A stretch of DNA of 64,000 nucleotides, from the NCBI RefSeq assembly GCF_018829635.1, contig NZ_JAHKKG010000003.1:558001-622000 (forward strand). Direction: 5' to 3'. The DNA is from Paractinoplanes bogorensis (GTDB lineage Bacteria > Actinomycetota > Actinomycetes > Mycobacteriales > Micromonosporaceae). Position 1 is the stretch's first letter. Every line of letters starts with the position of its first letter. Under the pieces are notes generated by a model. It made no database searches, was not told the DNA's origin, and was given only the letters and a program-made list of their open reading frames with translations. Both the position numbers and the translations under genes were made by a program. Shown here piece by piece: positions 42,875 to 51,487 of the stretch.

Positions 42875-43357
42875 ATGGCCGTCACCACTGATTCCCGTAC
42901 GAGCCGAGGCGTCACCGGACCGGTCCTCGTCGGCGGCGCTTTCCTGCTGTCCACCGGCGTGAACCTGCTGTTCAAGGTCGGCGAGCTCCTGTTCACCGAC
43001 GGCGACCCGCACCGGCCCCAGGGCCCGATCGACAGCATCGTCTCCATCTCGGTCGTGGGGGTCGCCGGTCTGGCGCTGGCCCTGGCGATCGCGTTGCCGT
43101 TGCGCGCCGATCCGGGCCGGGCACGGATCGGCGCGGTCGTCCTCGGCGCGCTGGCCGTGGTGACCGCGCCGTTCTTCTGGTCCGGGGCCCCGGCCGCGTT
43201 CGGCGCCGCCGCGGCCTGGACGGCCGGCCTGAGCAAGGGGGAGAAGCCCCTGACCGGCGTGGCCCGCGGGTTCGGCATCGTCGGCTTCGTCGTCGCCGTG
43301 CTGATCCTCATCGCCGTGTTCGTGGGTGCCCTGGCCGGGGTGTTCACCGGCGGCTGA
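42875..43357 (+). CDS. Four-helix membrane protein next to the two-component system
   Basis: A 160-residue protein with AGGGAGG six bases before ATG 42875, a strong start. Hydrophobic segments are GPVLVGGAFLLSTGVNLLFKVG, SIVSISVVGVAGLALALAIALPL, ARIGAVVLGALAVVTAPFFW and GFGIVGFVVAVLILIAVFVGALAG. A short loop (LFTDGDPHRPQGPIDS) links the first two. No family is recognised. Its divergent position next to the kinase suggests it is a target or accessory sensor of that system. Function unknown. Confidence 0.78.
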   Translation: MAVTTDSRTSRGVTGPVLVGGAFLLSTGVNLLFKVGELLFTDGDPHRPQGPIDSIVSISVVGVAGLALALAIALPLRADPGRARIGAVVLGALAVVTAPFFWSGAPAAFGAAAAWTAGLSKGEKPLTGVARGFGIVGFVVAVLILIAVFVGALAGVFTGG

Positions 43358-43374
43358 GTGGGTACAGCCGTGGC

Positions 43375-44100
43375 GTGTGGAGCACCCGGGAAGTGGCCGA
43401 CCTGGCCGGCACCAGCCTGCGGACCGTCCGGCACTATCACGAGGTCGGGCTGCTCGACGAGCCCGACCGGCGCACCAACGGCTACAAGCAGTACACCGTC
43501 GCGCACCTGGTGCGGCTGCTGCGCATCAAGCGGCTCACCGCGCTCGGGTTCTCGCTGTCCCAGATCGCCGCGATGGACGACGACGACCATCAGCCGGTCG
43601 AGGCCATGCAAGCCCTCGACGCCGAGCTCGCCGAGACCATCGAACGGCTCCAGCGGGCCCGCGAGGAGCTCGCCCTTCTGATGCGCAAGGCCGTCCCGGA
43701 CGGGGTGCCGGTCGAGTTCGCCGAGGCCGCCAACCCGGACATGAGCGAGGCCGACCGGTCCTTCATCACGATCCTGACCGGGATCCTCGGTCCCCGGAGC
43801 CTGCAGCCGTACGTGGACCTGATGCGCGACACCCCGCCGTTCCCGGTGGGGACGGCGTTCGACGATCTGCCCCCGGACGCCGACGACGCCACCCGGCAGG
43901 ATCTGGCCGAGCGGATCGCCCCGTACGCGAGGGAGATGCGCGCCCGGTATCCCGGGCTGAACGCCCCGGCGACCGACGCCCCGCGCGGCCCCCACCACGC
44001 GCGGACGACGGTCAACCAGGCGATCGTCCAGCTCTACAACGCGGCCCAGCTCGACGTGCTGGCCCGCATGGAGGTCATCCTCAAGGAGCCGGAATCGTGA
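43375..44100 (+). CDS. MerR-family transcriptional regulator
   Basis: A 241-residue regulator starting at GTG 43375. The N-terminal MerR domain reads MWSTREVADLAGTSLRTVRHYHEVGLLDEPDRRTNGYKQYTVAHLVRLLRIKRLTALGFSLSQIAAM. A coiled-coil linker (AELAETIERLQRAREELALLMR) joins a C-terminal helical effector domain of about 130 residues, which lacks cysteine metal-binding motifs. It probably senses an organic ligand. No target palindrome is obvious in the 17-base gap before it. The gene overlaps the convergent peptidase-like gene by 20 bases. Confidence 0.92.
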   Translation: MWSTREVADLAGTSLRTVRHYHEVGLLDEPDRRTNGYKQYTVAHLVRLLRIKRLTALGFSLSQIAAMDDDDHQPVEAMQALDAELAETIERLQRAREELALLMRKAVPDGVPVEFAEAANPDMSEADRSFITILTGILGPRSLQPYVDLMRDTPPFPVGTAFDDLPPDADDATRQDLAERIAPYAREMRARYPGLNAPATDAPRGPHHARTTVNQAIVQLYNAAQLDVLARMEVILKEPES

Positions 44101-45871
44101 ACGAGGCCGGCAGCGCCGCGGTCAGGTTCACCTGGTGGCGCTTCAGGTAGAGGGCCTGGAACGGCGACGGCTGGCCCTCGGTGGCCACGTCGCCGGCCGG
44201 ATCGTCCAGGGCCAGCTTCAGCCGCGCGTCCCGCACCCGGATCGTCTCGCGGGACGGCTTGTCGAGCCACGAACCGGTCTGGAGGGTGCCGATCTCGACG
44301 CCGAGCACGTGCCCGGCGGCCAGGGTCCAGTCGGTCGACTTCAGGTCGAACGTCGTGCGGCCCGCTCGGACCGCCGACACGTTCTCGTTGATGATGACCG
44401 CCTGGCCGCCCGGCCCGACGTCGTAGAGCTTGACCATCACGTTGCCGGTGCCGCGGGCGGCCAGCGACACCTGCGGGGTGCCGGTGAGCCGGGTGGCCTG
44501 AGCGACCGGCTTCGAGAATTTGTAGACGGCCGAGGTGGTCCGGCCCTCCTGCAGGCGCTTGAGCTGCACCGCGGCCAGGTTCTTGGGGATCACCGGCTCG
44601 AGCGCGCCCGCGCCCTCCTCGGGGTCGGGGTTCGGGTTCGGCGGCACGGGCGGCTCGGTCAGGCCCGCATCGTCCAGTGCCTTCCGCGCATCGGCGCCGC
44701 CGTCGTCGACATAGGAACCGCCGCCCAGTGACAGGGTCGCGGTGCGGTCGACGACCGGCCACGTGTCCTGGGCCCGCCACTTGCCGTTGCTGTCCTGTAC
44801 GGCGTACGGAGGGAACTCGGTCTTGGGTTCGATGCCCTTGAGGTGCTCGTCGTAGAACGACATGACCTCGGTGAACCAGCCGTCGCGGCCCATCTTGAGC
44901 TGTCCGTCTTCGGTCTTCTCGTGGCCCTGCACGTGGTTCCACTGGCCGAGCCAGGCCCGGGTCGGTCCGCGGTGACCGGCCAGGAACTCGTCCATGTCCT
45001 CGGGCTTGGTGTTGTCCTCGATGAAGCCCTGGGTGACGAAGAGCGGGGTGTCGCTGCCCTTGGCCAGAGCAGGCAGGTCGCGCGCCCGCCAGTGCGCCGA
45101 TTCCGGGTCGTCGATCAGATAACCGGCGAGGTTCTCGTCCAGGCAGTGCGGATTGGTCGCCTCGTACGCGGCGTTGGCCTGATATTTCTTGTCGTCGTTG
45201 GTCATGCCGGGCAGCGACGCGATGCTGTTGTAGACCTGGGACACGCTCAGCATGTGCACCCGCGGGATGCCGTTGGTGTGCGGGCTGTTGACCGGGTTCC
45301 AGATGGGTTCCTGGGCCACCACGGCCTTCAGCGGGTCCTGGTTCAGGCCGGCGCCGATCAGACCGGTGATGGCGTCGTACGACTTGCCGAACATGCCGAC
45401 CGCGCCGGTGGACCACGGCTGCGAGGCGGCCCAGTCGATCGCCGCCCGCACGTCGGCCTGCTCGCCCGGACCGGCGAAGTCGAGGCACCCGGTCGAGCCG
45501 CCGAAGCCGCGCGAGTCGACCATCACGAAGGCGTAGCCGCGCTCCATCAGCCCGGCGCCGTCGACGAACGGCCGGAACCGTTCAGACGGGCCCGGCGTCT
45601 TGTGGCCCTCGTCCTTCATCTGCCCGGCGTGGCCGAAGTACGGACCGACCGACAGGATGACCGGCACCTTTCCACCCTTGGGCAGGTCGTCGGGCAGCAG
45701 GACATCGGCGTGCAGTTCGGCACCGGAGTCATCGGCCGACGGGAAGTAGTGCTGGGACCAGGTCGCGCCCTCGGGCACCCGGGTGTTCGGTTCGGCCGCC
45801 ACGGCCGCGCCGGCCACCCCCGTCACGATGGCCGCGGCGGTCACTGCGCTCAGGACCTTGATTCTCTTCAC
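44081..45871 (-). CDS. Secreted S15/CocE-type hydrolase (X-Pro dipeptidyl peptidase-like)
   Basis: A 596-residue exported alpha/beta hydrolase. GTG 45871 starts a signal peptide (KRIKVLSAVTAAAIVTGVAGAAVAA) with GGA four bases upstream. The catalytic Ser is in GMFGKSYDAITGLIGA, the oxyanion region is VMVDSRGFGGSTGCLDFAG, and His is likely in QWNHVQGHEK. The C-terminal 200 residues are the jelly-roll X-Pro peptidase C domain (TRLTGTPQVSLAARGTGNVMVKLYDV). The Pro/Asp-rich insert VPPNPNPDPEEGAGA is unusual. It hydrolyses peptide or ester bonds outside the cell. It ends 20 bases inside the MerR gene. Confidence 0.88.
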   Translation of the reverse strand: MKRIKVLSAVTAAAIVTGVAGAAVAAEPNTRVPEGATWSQHYFPSADDSGAELHADVLLPDDLPKGGKVPVILSVGPYFGHAGQMKDEGHKTPGPSERFRPFVDGAGLMERGYAFVMVDSRGFGGSTGCLDFAGPGEQADVRAAIDWAASQPWSTGAVGMFGKSYDAITGLIGAGLNQDPLKAVVAQEPIWNPVNSPHTNGIPRVHMLSVSQVYNSIASLPGMTNDDKKYQANAAYEATNPHCLDENLAGYLIDDPESAHWRARDLPALAKGSDTPLFVTQGFIEDNTKPEDMDEFLAGHRGPTRAWLGQWNHVQGHEKTEDGQLKMGRDGWFTEVMSFYDEHLKGIEPKTEFPPYAVQDSNGKWRAQDTWPVVDRTATLSLGGGSYVDDGGADARKALDDAGLTEPPVPPNPNPDPEEGAGALEPVIPKNLAAVQLKRLQEGRTTSAVYKFSKPVAQATRLTGTPQVSLAARGTGNVMVKLYDVGPGGQAVIINENVSAVRAGRTTFDLKSTDWTLAAGHVLGVEIGTLQTGSWLDKPSRETIRVRDARLKLALDDPAGDVATEGQPSPFQALYLKRHQVNLTAALPASFTIPAP

Positions 45872-45905
45872 GGATTCCAGCAGAACCTGTGCCGTTACGG
45901 CATGG

Positions 45906-47063
45906 TCAAGCTCGCGCCCGCAGAAAGGCCGCCACCAGCGGATCATCGGCCAGCGAAGCCGCCCGCTCGTACGCGTCGCCGGTGTCACGCCCGGCCCGGG
46001 CCAGCAGGTCGGCCCGCGCCGCCCAATAGGGCTGGAACGACTCGGCCTCCGCGGGCAGCGCGGCCAGACCGGCCTCCGGACCATCGATCCTTCCCCGTAC
46101 GGTCGCCGCCGCCACCCGCGCACCCAGGCTCGGCGCCACGGTCAGCAGGGCCGCGTACAACGTCTCCAGCGCGGCCCAGTCGGTCACCCCGGTGCGGCGG
46201 CGATCGCAGTGGACGGCCTGGATCGCGGCCTCCAGCTGGAAACGCCCGGGCGGCCCGTCCGGCCGGGCCCGGCGCAGGTAGGCCTCGCCCTCGTCGATCA
46301 GCGTCGCGTCCCAGTCGCCGGGGTCCTGGTCCTCCAACGGCACGAAACCGGTGGCCCGCCGGCGCGACAACGTGAGCGTGGTCAGCGCGGCCAGCCCCCA
46401 CGCCTCGGCCTCGTCGCCGAGCAGGGCGGCCAGTGTCACCGCCAGATATTGCGCCTCGCCGTCACCCTCGCGCCACAGGATGGCCTCGCAGCCGTAGATG
46501 GCCTCGAGCACCGGCGGCAGCCGCGACGGCATGGCCCGCCGATCGGGCACGGCGAACGGAATCCGGGCCTGCTTGATCCGCCGCTTGGCCCGGACCAGCC
46601 GTTGCGCCATCGTCGCCGCCGGCATCGCGTACGCGCGGGCGATGTCGGCCGCCTCGAAACCGAGCACGGTCTGCAGCATCAGCGGCGTGCGGGCCGACTC
46701 CTCGATGGCCGGGTGGGCGCAGACGAACAGCAGCTCGAGCCGCGTGTCACCGATGGCGTAGGGGTCGTGGTCGGCCAGCGGGTCGAACCGGGCACTGTCG
46801 TCCTCGAGCGGCGCCGATGTGCGTGCGGCGGCCGATTTCCACATGTCGCGTCGGCGGTTGCGGGCCACGGTGAGCAGCCATCCCTCCGGGTTCTCGGGCA
46901 CACCGGTCTCGGGCCACCGGCGCAGGGCCTCCTCGAACGCCCCGCCGAGCGCGTCCTCGGCCGAGGCCAGGTCACCGTCGGCCCGGGCGATCAGGGCGAC
47001 GAGTTTCCCGTACGAGGAACGCGCGGCCCTCTCAGCGGCCGCGCGCGCCTCGTCGCGGCTCAC
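45906..47063 (-). CDS. ECF42-like RNA polymerase sigma factor with C-terminal extension
   Basis: A 385-residue sigma-70 family factor. Region 2 is SSYGKLVALIARADGDLASAEDALGGAFEEAL and ENPEGWLLTVARNRRRDM. Region 4 is MLQTVLGFEAADIARAYAMPAATMAQRLVRAKRRIKQARI. A helical extension of about 200 residues follows, typical of ECF42, a group reported to be regulated with DGPF proteins. GTG 47063 overlaps the stop of the DGPF/YCII gene (GTGA), supporting that group. No anti-sigma factor is encoded, and in this group the extension is thought to take that role. Confidence 0.9.
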   Translation of the reverse strand: MSRDEARAAAERAARSSYGKLVALIARADGDLASAEDALGGAFEEALRRWPETGVPENPEGWLLTVARNRRRDMWKSAAARTSAPLEDDSARFDPLADHDPYAIGDTRLELLFVCAHPAIEESARTPLMLQTVLGFEAADIARAYAMPAATMAQRLVRAKRRIKQARIPFAVPDRRAMPSRLPPVLEAIYGCEAILWREGDGEAQYLAVTLAALLGDEAEAWGLAALTTLTLSRRRATGFVPLEDQDPGDWDATLIDEGEAYLRRARPDGPPGRFQLEAAIQAVHCDRRRTGVTDWAALETLYAALLTVAPSLGARVAAATVRGRIDGPEAGLAALPAEAESFQPYWAARADLLARAGRDTGDAYERAASLADDPLVAAFLRARA

Positions 47064-47437
47064 TTGTTCGGCGTCCAGACACCCTCGACCGTGTAGGTGG
47101 CCCCGGGCCGGACCTCGACCGTGCCCCACTGCGCGGCCGGCGCCTGCTTGGCCCAGTCGATCGCGGCGTCGAGGTCGGCCACGTCGATCACGGCCGTGCC
47201 GCCGAGCTGCTCCTTGGTGTCGGCGAACGGCCCGTCCTGCACCTGGGCCACCCCGTCGCGCACCTGCACGGTGGTGCTCAGGTCGGAGCGGTGCAGCACC
47301 TCGGCGCCGACCAGCACCCCGGCCGCCTGCAGGGTGGCCGCATAGCTGGACATCGCCTGCCGGCCCTGCTCCATCGCTTCGGCGCCGAGCTCTTCGGACG
47401 TGGCCTCGTGGTAGTGAAACAGCAGCGTGTAGCGCAT
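47060..47437 (-). CDS. DGPF/YCII-domain protein partnered with the sigma factor
   Basis: A 125-residue YCII-like protein. The motif QVQDGPFADTKEQLGGTAVIDVADLDAAIDWAKQ contains the DGPF box (residues 67-70) and the ferredoxin-like fold of this family. GAGGAGG precedes ATG 47437. The pairing with an ECF sigma gene is the known ECF42/DGPF arrangement. The protein may bind a small molecule or stabilise the sigma factor, and neither is shown here. It is the first gene of a three-gene reverse-strand run ending with the S15 hydrolase. Confidence 0.93.
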   Translation of the reverse strand: MRYTLLFHYHEATSEELGAEAMEQGRQAMSSYAATLQAAGVLVGAEVLHRSDLSTTVQVRDGVAQVQDGPFADTKEQLGGTAVIDVADLDAAIDWAKQAPAAQWGTVEVRPGATYTVEGVWTPNK

Positions 47438-47500
47438 CTTTCCTCCTCGTTCGTCAGCCTATTCGAGGTGATGACGACCGAGCCCGGTCCCGATCGACAG

Positions 47501-50107
47501 CTACACCGTGGTTTTTTCGAGCAATGCTTCGAGCCGCTCGGCGGGCATCGGCCGGCCCAGCAGATCGCCCTGGCCGAGGCGGCATCCGGCCGTGGTCGCG
47601 GTGTCGACGTCGAGCCCGTCCTCGACGCCGTGGGCGACCACCTCCATGCCCAGCCGCCGCCCGAGCGTCACGGCCACGTCCATCACGGCGCCGGCCTGCC
47701 GGAACGTCTCGACCGGGTCGGCGAACACGGCCCGGTCGATCTTCAGCAGGTCGATCGGCAGGATCCGCAGGCGGCTCAGCGACGTGGGCCCGGTGCCGAA
47801 GTTGTCGACCGCGGTGCGTACCCCCAGTGCCCGCAGCCGGCCCAGTTGCGCCGCTATCTGGTCGACTGGCGGATCATCCCGTACGCCGGACAGGTGTTGC
47901 TCGGCGATCTCGATGACCAGGGCCGAGTGGGGCAGGTCGTGATCTTCCAGCACGGCGTGCACGGTCGCCGGGAAGCCGGGGTCGACCAGCTCGCGCGGCC
48001 GCACGTCGACGGCCAGCCAGAGTGACTCGTGCGTCCGCCGCCAGCGGGCGAGCAACCGGCACGACCGCTCCAGCACCGACCGCTCGATCGGCCCGAGCAG
48101 TCCCAGGTCGTCGGCGATGTCCAGCAGCTCGGCCGGTGGCACCGGGCCGAGTTTCGGGTGCTGCCAGGCCGGCAGCGCCTCGACGCCGACCGGCCGGTGC
48201 CCGTCGAGTTCGACGATCGGCTGGTAGCGGAGGTCGATCTCGCCCCGCTCGACCGCGCCGGGCAGGTCCTGTTCCAGGGTGGAGCGGCGCAGCAGGCGGA
48301 TCTCCATCTCGGCGTCGTACCACTCGACGGCGCCCGGCGGCCCGGAGCGTACGGACCGCAGCGCCAGCGCCGCCCGCCGCACCACCTCGTCGGTGTCGTG
48401 CTCGTCGGTGACGTCGGCCAGACCGCCCCAGGCCGACAGGTGTGACACCGTGCCGGCGGCCAGATAGGGCGCGGCCAGGGCGTTCACCAGTTGGCCGGCG
48501 AGCAGGTGGGCGCGGACCGCCCCGGCGTGGGTGAGCACCGCGAACCGGCTCTCGCCGACCCGGGCCGGGATGTCGGCCGCCGCCACCTGCGACCGTAGCC
48601 GTCGCGCGGCCTCGACCAGCACCAGTTCGGCCAGGTCACGGCCGTGCACGTCGCCGATCGCGGTCAGCCCGCCCAGCTCGACCACGATCATCGCGCCCGC
48701 GTCCGGGATCAGTTCGGCCGCGCGCAGCAGCCCTTCCCGGTTGGCCAGGCCGGTCTGCCGGTCCAGGTGGGTGTCCTGGCGCAGCGCCTGCTCGAGGTCA
48801 CGCTCGTTGGTGACGTCCCGCACGTGCACGACCAGCGTGTGCGCCGCCTCGGCGGGGTCGGCGCCGCCGGTCGTCCACTGGGTCTGGCGCCAGCGGCCGA
48901 AACCGTCGCGCAGCCGGACGTCGAGATGAGCGCCCGGCTCGGTCATCTGCGCGGTCAGGAACGCGTGCACGGCCTCGACCTGATCCGGATGGACCAGCGC
49001 GGACACCTCGCGGCCGAGCACCTCCTGGTCGGACAGCCCGAACCGGCGGGCCGTGGCCGGCGACTGCCAGCGCACGGCCAGGTTGGAGTCGAGCACCATG
49101 ACCACGTCGGCCGAGCCGAACATCAGGGCGCGCAGCCGGTTGCCCTGGTCGGTGAGGTGACCGGCCTGCCGCCGCAGCCCGACCGAGGACACCCACTCGC
49201 GGGCGGCCACGGCGGTCACGGCGAGCGCGCCCAGCGCGATCGAGGGCGCGTCCAGGCTCCCGCCGTTGAGCAGGTGATAGACGGTGACCAGGGCCGAGGC
49301 GAGCACCGGCAGGGCGAGCAGCGGGAAGCCGGCCGCGGGCTCGGCGCCCGGCGGCGGCATCGGGCTGTCGTCGGGGGAGAGGCGCACCGAGCCGTGCCAG
49401 AGCAGCCCGGCGGCCACGTTGATCGCGACGGCGCCGACCACGGCGGCGATCTCACCGTTCGGCTCACCCGGGTGGTCGAGCCCGGCGACCAAGGCGGTCA
49501 GCGCGATCAGCAGCAGCGCCGCAGCCGGGCCGCACCACTGCAGCGCGGCCCGCTGGCGCAGCGCGTGCACGCCGTGGACGGCGACGGTGGCGGCCGCGCT
49601 GCCCCCGAAGATCAGCGCGGTGATCGTGGCCCCGCGCCGCTCGCCGCCGTCACCGAACAGCAGCATCCAGCTGGCGAACAGCAGACAGGCGGTGACGGCC
49701 ACGACGTCGAGCCCGATCCGCAGGCGGGCGAGGGAGTCGCGGCGCTGCTGCGGGCGCAGGATCGCGGGCAGAAAGGTGATCGCGACCAGGAACAACGTGA
49801 CGAGCGGGATCTCGGCCGGCAGCGGGACGCCACCGACCAGGGTGCCGCCGGCGACCAGACTGGCCACGGCGCTGGCGGCGCCCGCGATCGAGGTCAGCCC
49901 GATGCCGGCGGCCAGGGCGACCACACGCAGCCGGGGCCCGGCCGGGCGTCCAGTGTGGGCGGCCCGCAGCATCACGACGGCGACCAGACCCGAGCAGGCT
50001 GTGAGCAGGCCCGCGACGGCCGGCGGGCGGAGCAGGACGAGCGCAGCGACCAGTGCGGCCGTGGCCACCAGGGCGGCTGCGGCGAGGACGGCGGTTCGGC
50101 GATTCAT
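47501..50107 (-). CDS. Membrane PAS-GGDEF-EAL protein with both output domains degenerate
   Basis: An 868-residue protein. About nine hydrophobic helices occupy residues 1-300. A PAS domain follows (ALMFGSADVVMVLDSNLAVRWQSPATARRFG), then a GGDEF domain whose signature is GESRF (RVGESRFAVLTH), and an EAL domain starting with GVEALPAWQHP. In the EAL domain the usual second-block N is D (AVDVRPRE), the DDFGTG motif is DNFGTG, and the AEGVE motif is AHGVE. The EAL Glu, the EI-x-E Glu, the KIDR Lys and the GxxLGQGDLL Gln are kept. Enzyme activity is doubtful, and it may bind c-di-GMP or a partner instead. Confidence 0.9.
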   Translation of the reverse strand: MNRRTAVLAAAALVATAALVAALVLLRPPAVAGLLTACSGLVAVVMLRAAHTGRPAGPRLRVVALAAGIGLTSIAGAASAVASLVAGGTLVGGVPLPAEIPLVTLFLVAITFLPAILRPQQRRDSLARLRIGLDVVAVTACLLFASWMLLFGDGGERRGATITALIFGGSAAATVAVHGVHALRQRAALQWCGPAAALLLIALTALVAGLDHPGEPNGEIAAVVGAVAINVAAGLLWHGSVRLSPDDSPMPPPGAEPAAGFPLLALPVLASALVTVYHLLNGGSLDAPSIALGALAVTAVAAREWVSSVGLRRQAGHLTDQGNRLRALMFGSADVVMVLDSNLAVRWQSPATARRFGLSDQEVLGREVSALVHPDQVEAVHAFLTAQMTEPGAHLDVRLRDGFGRWRQTQWTTGGADPAEAAHTLVVHVRDVTNERDLEQALRQDTHLDRQTGLANREGLLRAAELIPDAGAMIVVELGGLTAIGDVHGRDLAELVLVEAARRLRSQVAAADIPARVGESRFAVLTHAGAVRAHLLAGQLVNALAAPYLAAGTVSHLSAWGGLADVTDEHDTDEVVRRAALALRSVRSGPPGAVEWYDAEMEIRLLRRSTLEQDLPGAVERGEIDLRYQPIVELDGHRPVGVEALPAWQHPKLGPVPPAELLDIADDLGLLGPIERSVLERSCRLLARWRRTHESLWLAVDVRPRELVDPGFPATVHAVLEDHDLPHSALVIEIAEQHLSGVRDDPPVDQIAAQLGRLRALGVRTAVDNFGTGPTSLSRLRILPIDLLKIDRAVFADPVETFRQAGAVMDVAVTLGRRLGMEVVAHGVEDGLDVDTATTAGCRLGQGDLLGRPMPAERLEALLEKTTV

Positions 50108-50404
50108 CGATTTCCAGGCAGGGATGTCAGGGGTTACCGGTCATCCTGTCACTTTTGGACGTTCGCACCTATCCACAGGACGGGGGATTGTGGGGCCGCC
50201 GAGGCGATCCCTGAGCCTCGTCGGCCCCCAAGAGTCGACGTGGCTCTGGTACGGAGATGGACTGGCCGGCCGAACGGAGATTGGCGGATCGGCTCGCTCC
50301 CGTTGAGAGCGGATCTTATCGGGTGACACGCCCTGAATCGCCGCGATACGTGCATCTCTGAGGTGATGTAAGCTGCGTTGCTCTTACGTGGACGGAGCTC
50401 AACT

Positions 50405-51445
50405 TTGTTCAATGGCGAATTTTTCAACGCACTTACCCTGATAGTTGCCTTGATTGCACTCGTTGTCGGAATATTCGCAGCAAGATACGGGCGGCGAGCA
50501 TTGTTTCCGGCGAAACGCAGGCTGATGTTCAGTGCGCTGCCTCCGGCGCCGTTGCTGGCAGCCGAATCTGTTGCCGATCACGGGGTGTCGGTCACGTATC
50601 AGGGTCGAGATCTCACCAATCCTCACGTCGCTACCATCTCGGTTGAGAATAATGGAAGACATGCATTGTCTTCTGATCAGTTTGACCAAGATCGCCCCAT
50701 TGTCATTGATGTAGGCGTGCCCATCAGGGCCATTCTTAAGGCATCCATGATTCCTGATTCGGGGCGCGCGTTCAAGAATGGAACGGATGGTACCGAGATC
50801 AGACTTGGTCCCGATCTGCTGAACCCGGGAGAGACGCTTGTACTCCAAGTTCTGACCGATGGCGTGCCGGAGACATCGGACTTGGACGGGCGGATAACCG
50901 CGTTCTTAGGTGACACGAAGTTGGACTACCGTATCGATAATGGTCGGACATCCTCACGTGGTGTCGGTGCGGTGGCAGGTGCAGCTGTCGTGGCTGCGAT
51001 GCTTTTCATCGTGGTCGGCGGCGCGGTCGCCTACGCCGTGAACAAGATCGGCGAGGTTGATGTTTCCATGACACCTGATAATGGACCGACCGGAACGGCT
51101 GTAACTGTCACGGGAAGCGACTTCGACCGGTACGAGGTCATTACTGTCTTGATTGACCCGATGCCCGTCTGGATAACTCCGAGCCCAACTCCGGCGCCGT
51201 CCGATGAATCTAGCAGCGATTCTCCGCAGCCGTCACCATCCCCTAGCCTGACCCGTGTGGATCAGCCTCCAGTGGCCCAGGTGCAGGCCGACAAAGATGG
51301 CGACTTCACCGCGACATTTACCGTGCCACCCGGTTATCCGAAGGGGCGCCTTGAGTTGACTGTTCGTGGTGAGAGCGACTCTGGTGATCAATATTCCTAT
51401 GAGTGGGATACGCCAAGCGTGACCAAGACCTTTTATGTTCGGTAG
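50405..51445 (+). CDS. AT-rich orphan bitopic membrane protein with a TTA codon
   Basis: About 346 residues from a TTG at 50405, with GGACGGAG seven bases upstream. An N-terminal helix (ALTLIVALIALVVGIFAARYG) and a second at GAVAGAAVVAAMLFIVVGGAVAYAV flank a cytoplasmic or exported domain of about 150 residues. The C-terminal part has an Ig-like segment (VSMTPDNGPTGTAVTVTGSDF) and a Ser/Pro-rich stretch (PSDESSSDSPQPSPSPS). Base composition is visibly lower in GC than all neighbours. Codon 168 is TTA (50906-50908), a leucine codon rare in this group. No family is recognised. These features suggest acquisition by transfer. Confidence 0.72.
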   Translation: MFNGEFFNALTLIVALIALVVGIFAARYGRRALFPAKRRLMFSALPPAPLLAAESVADHGVSVTYQGRDLTNPHVATISVENNGRHALSSDQFDQDRPIVIDVGVPIRAILKASMIPDSGRAFKNGTDGTEIRLGPDLLNPGETLVLQVLTDGVPETSDLDGRITAFLGDTKLDYRIDNGRTSSRGVGAVAGAAVVAAMLFIVVGGAVAYAVNKIGEVDVSMTPDNGPTGTAVTVTGSDFDRYEVITVLIDPMPVWITPSPTPAPSDESSSDSPQPSPSPSLTRVDQPPVAQVQADKDGDFTATFTVPPGYPKGRLELTVRGESDSGDQYSYEWDTPSVTKTFYVR

Positions 51446-51487
51446 TTGCGGGATCGGCAAGTCGTACGGGAGTTCGGCTGGGCGGTC

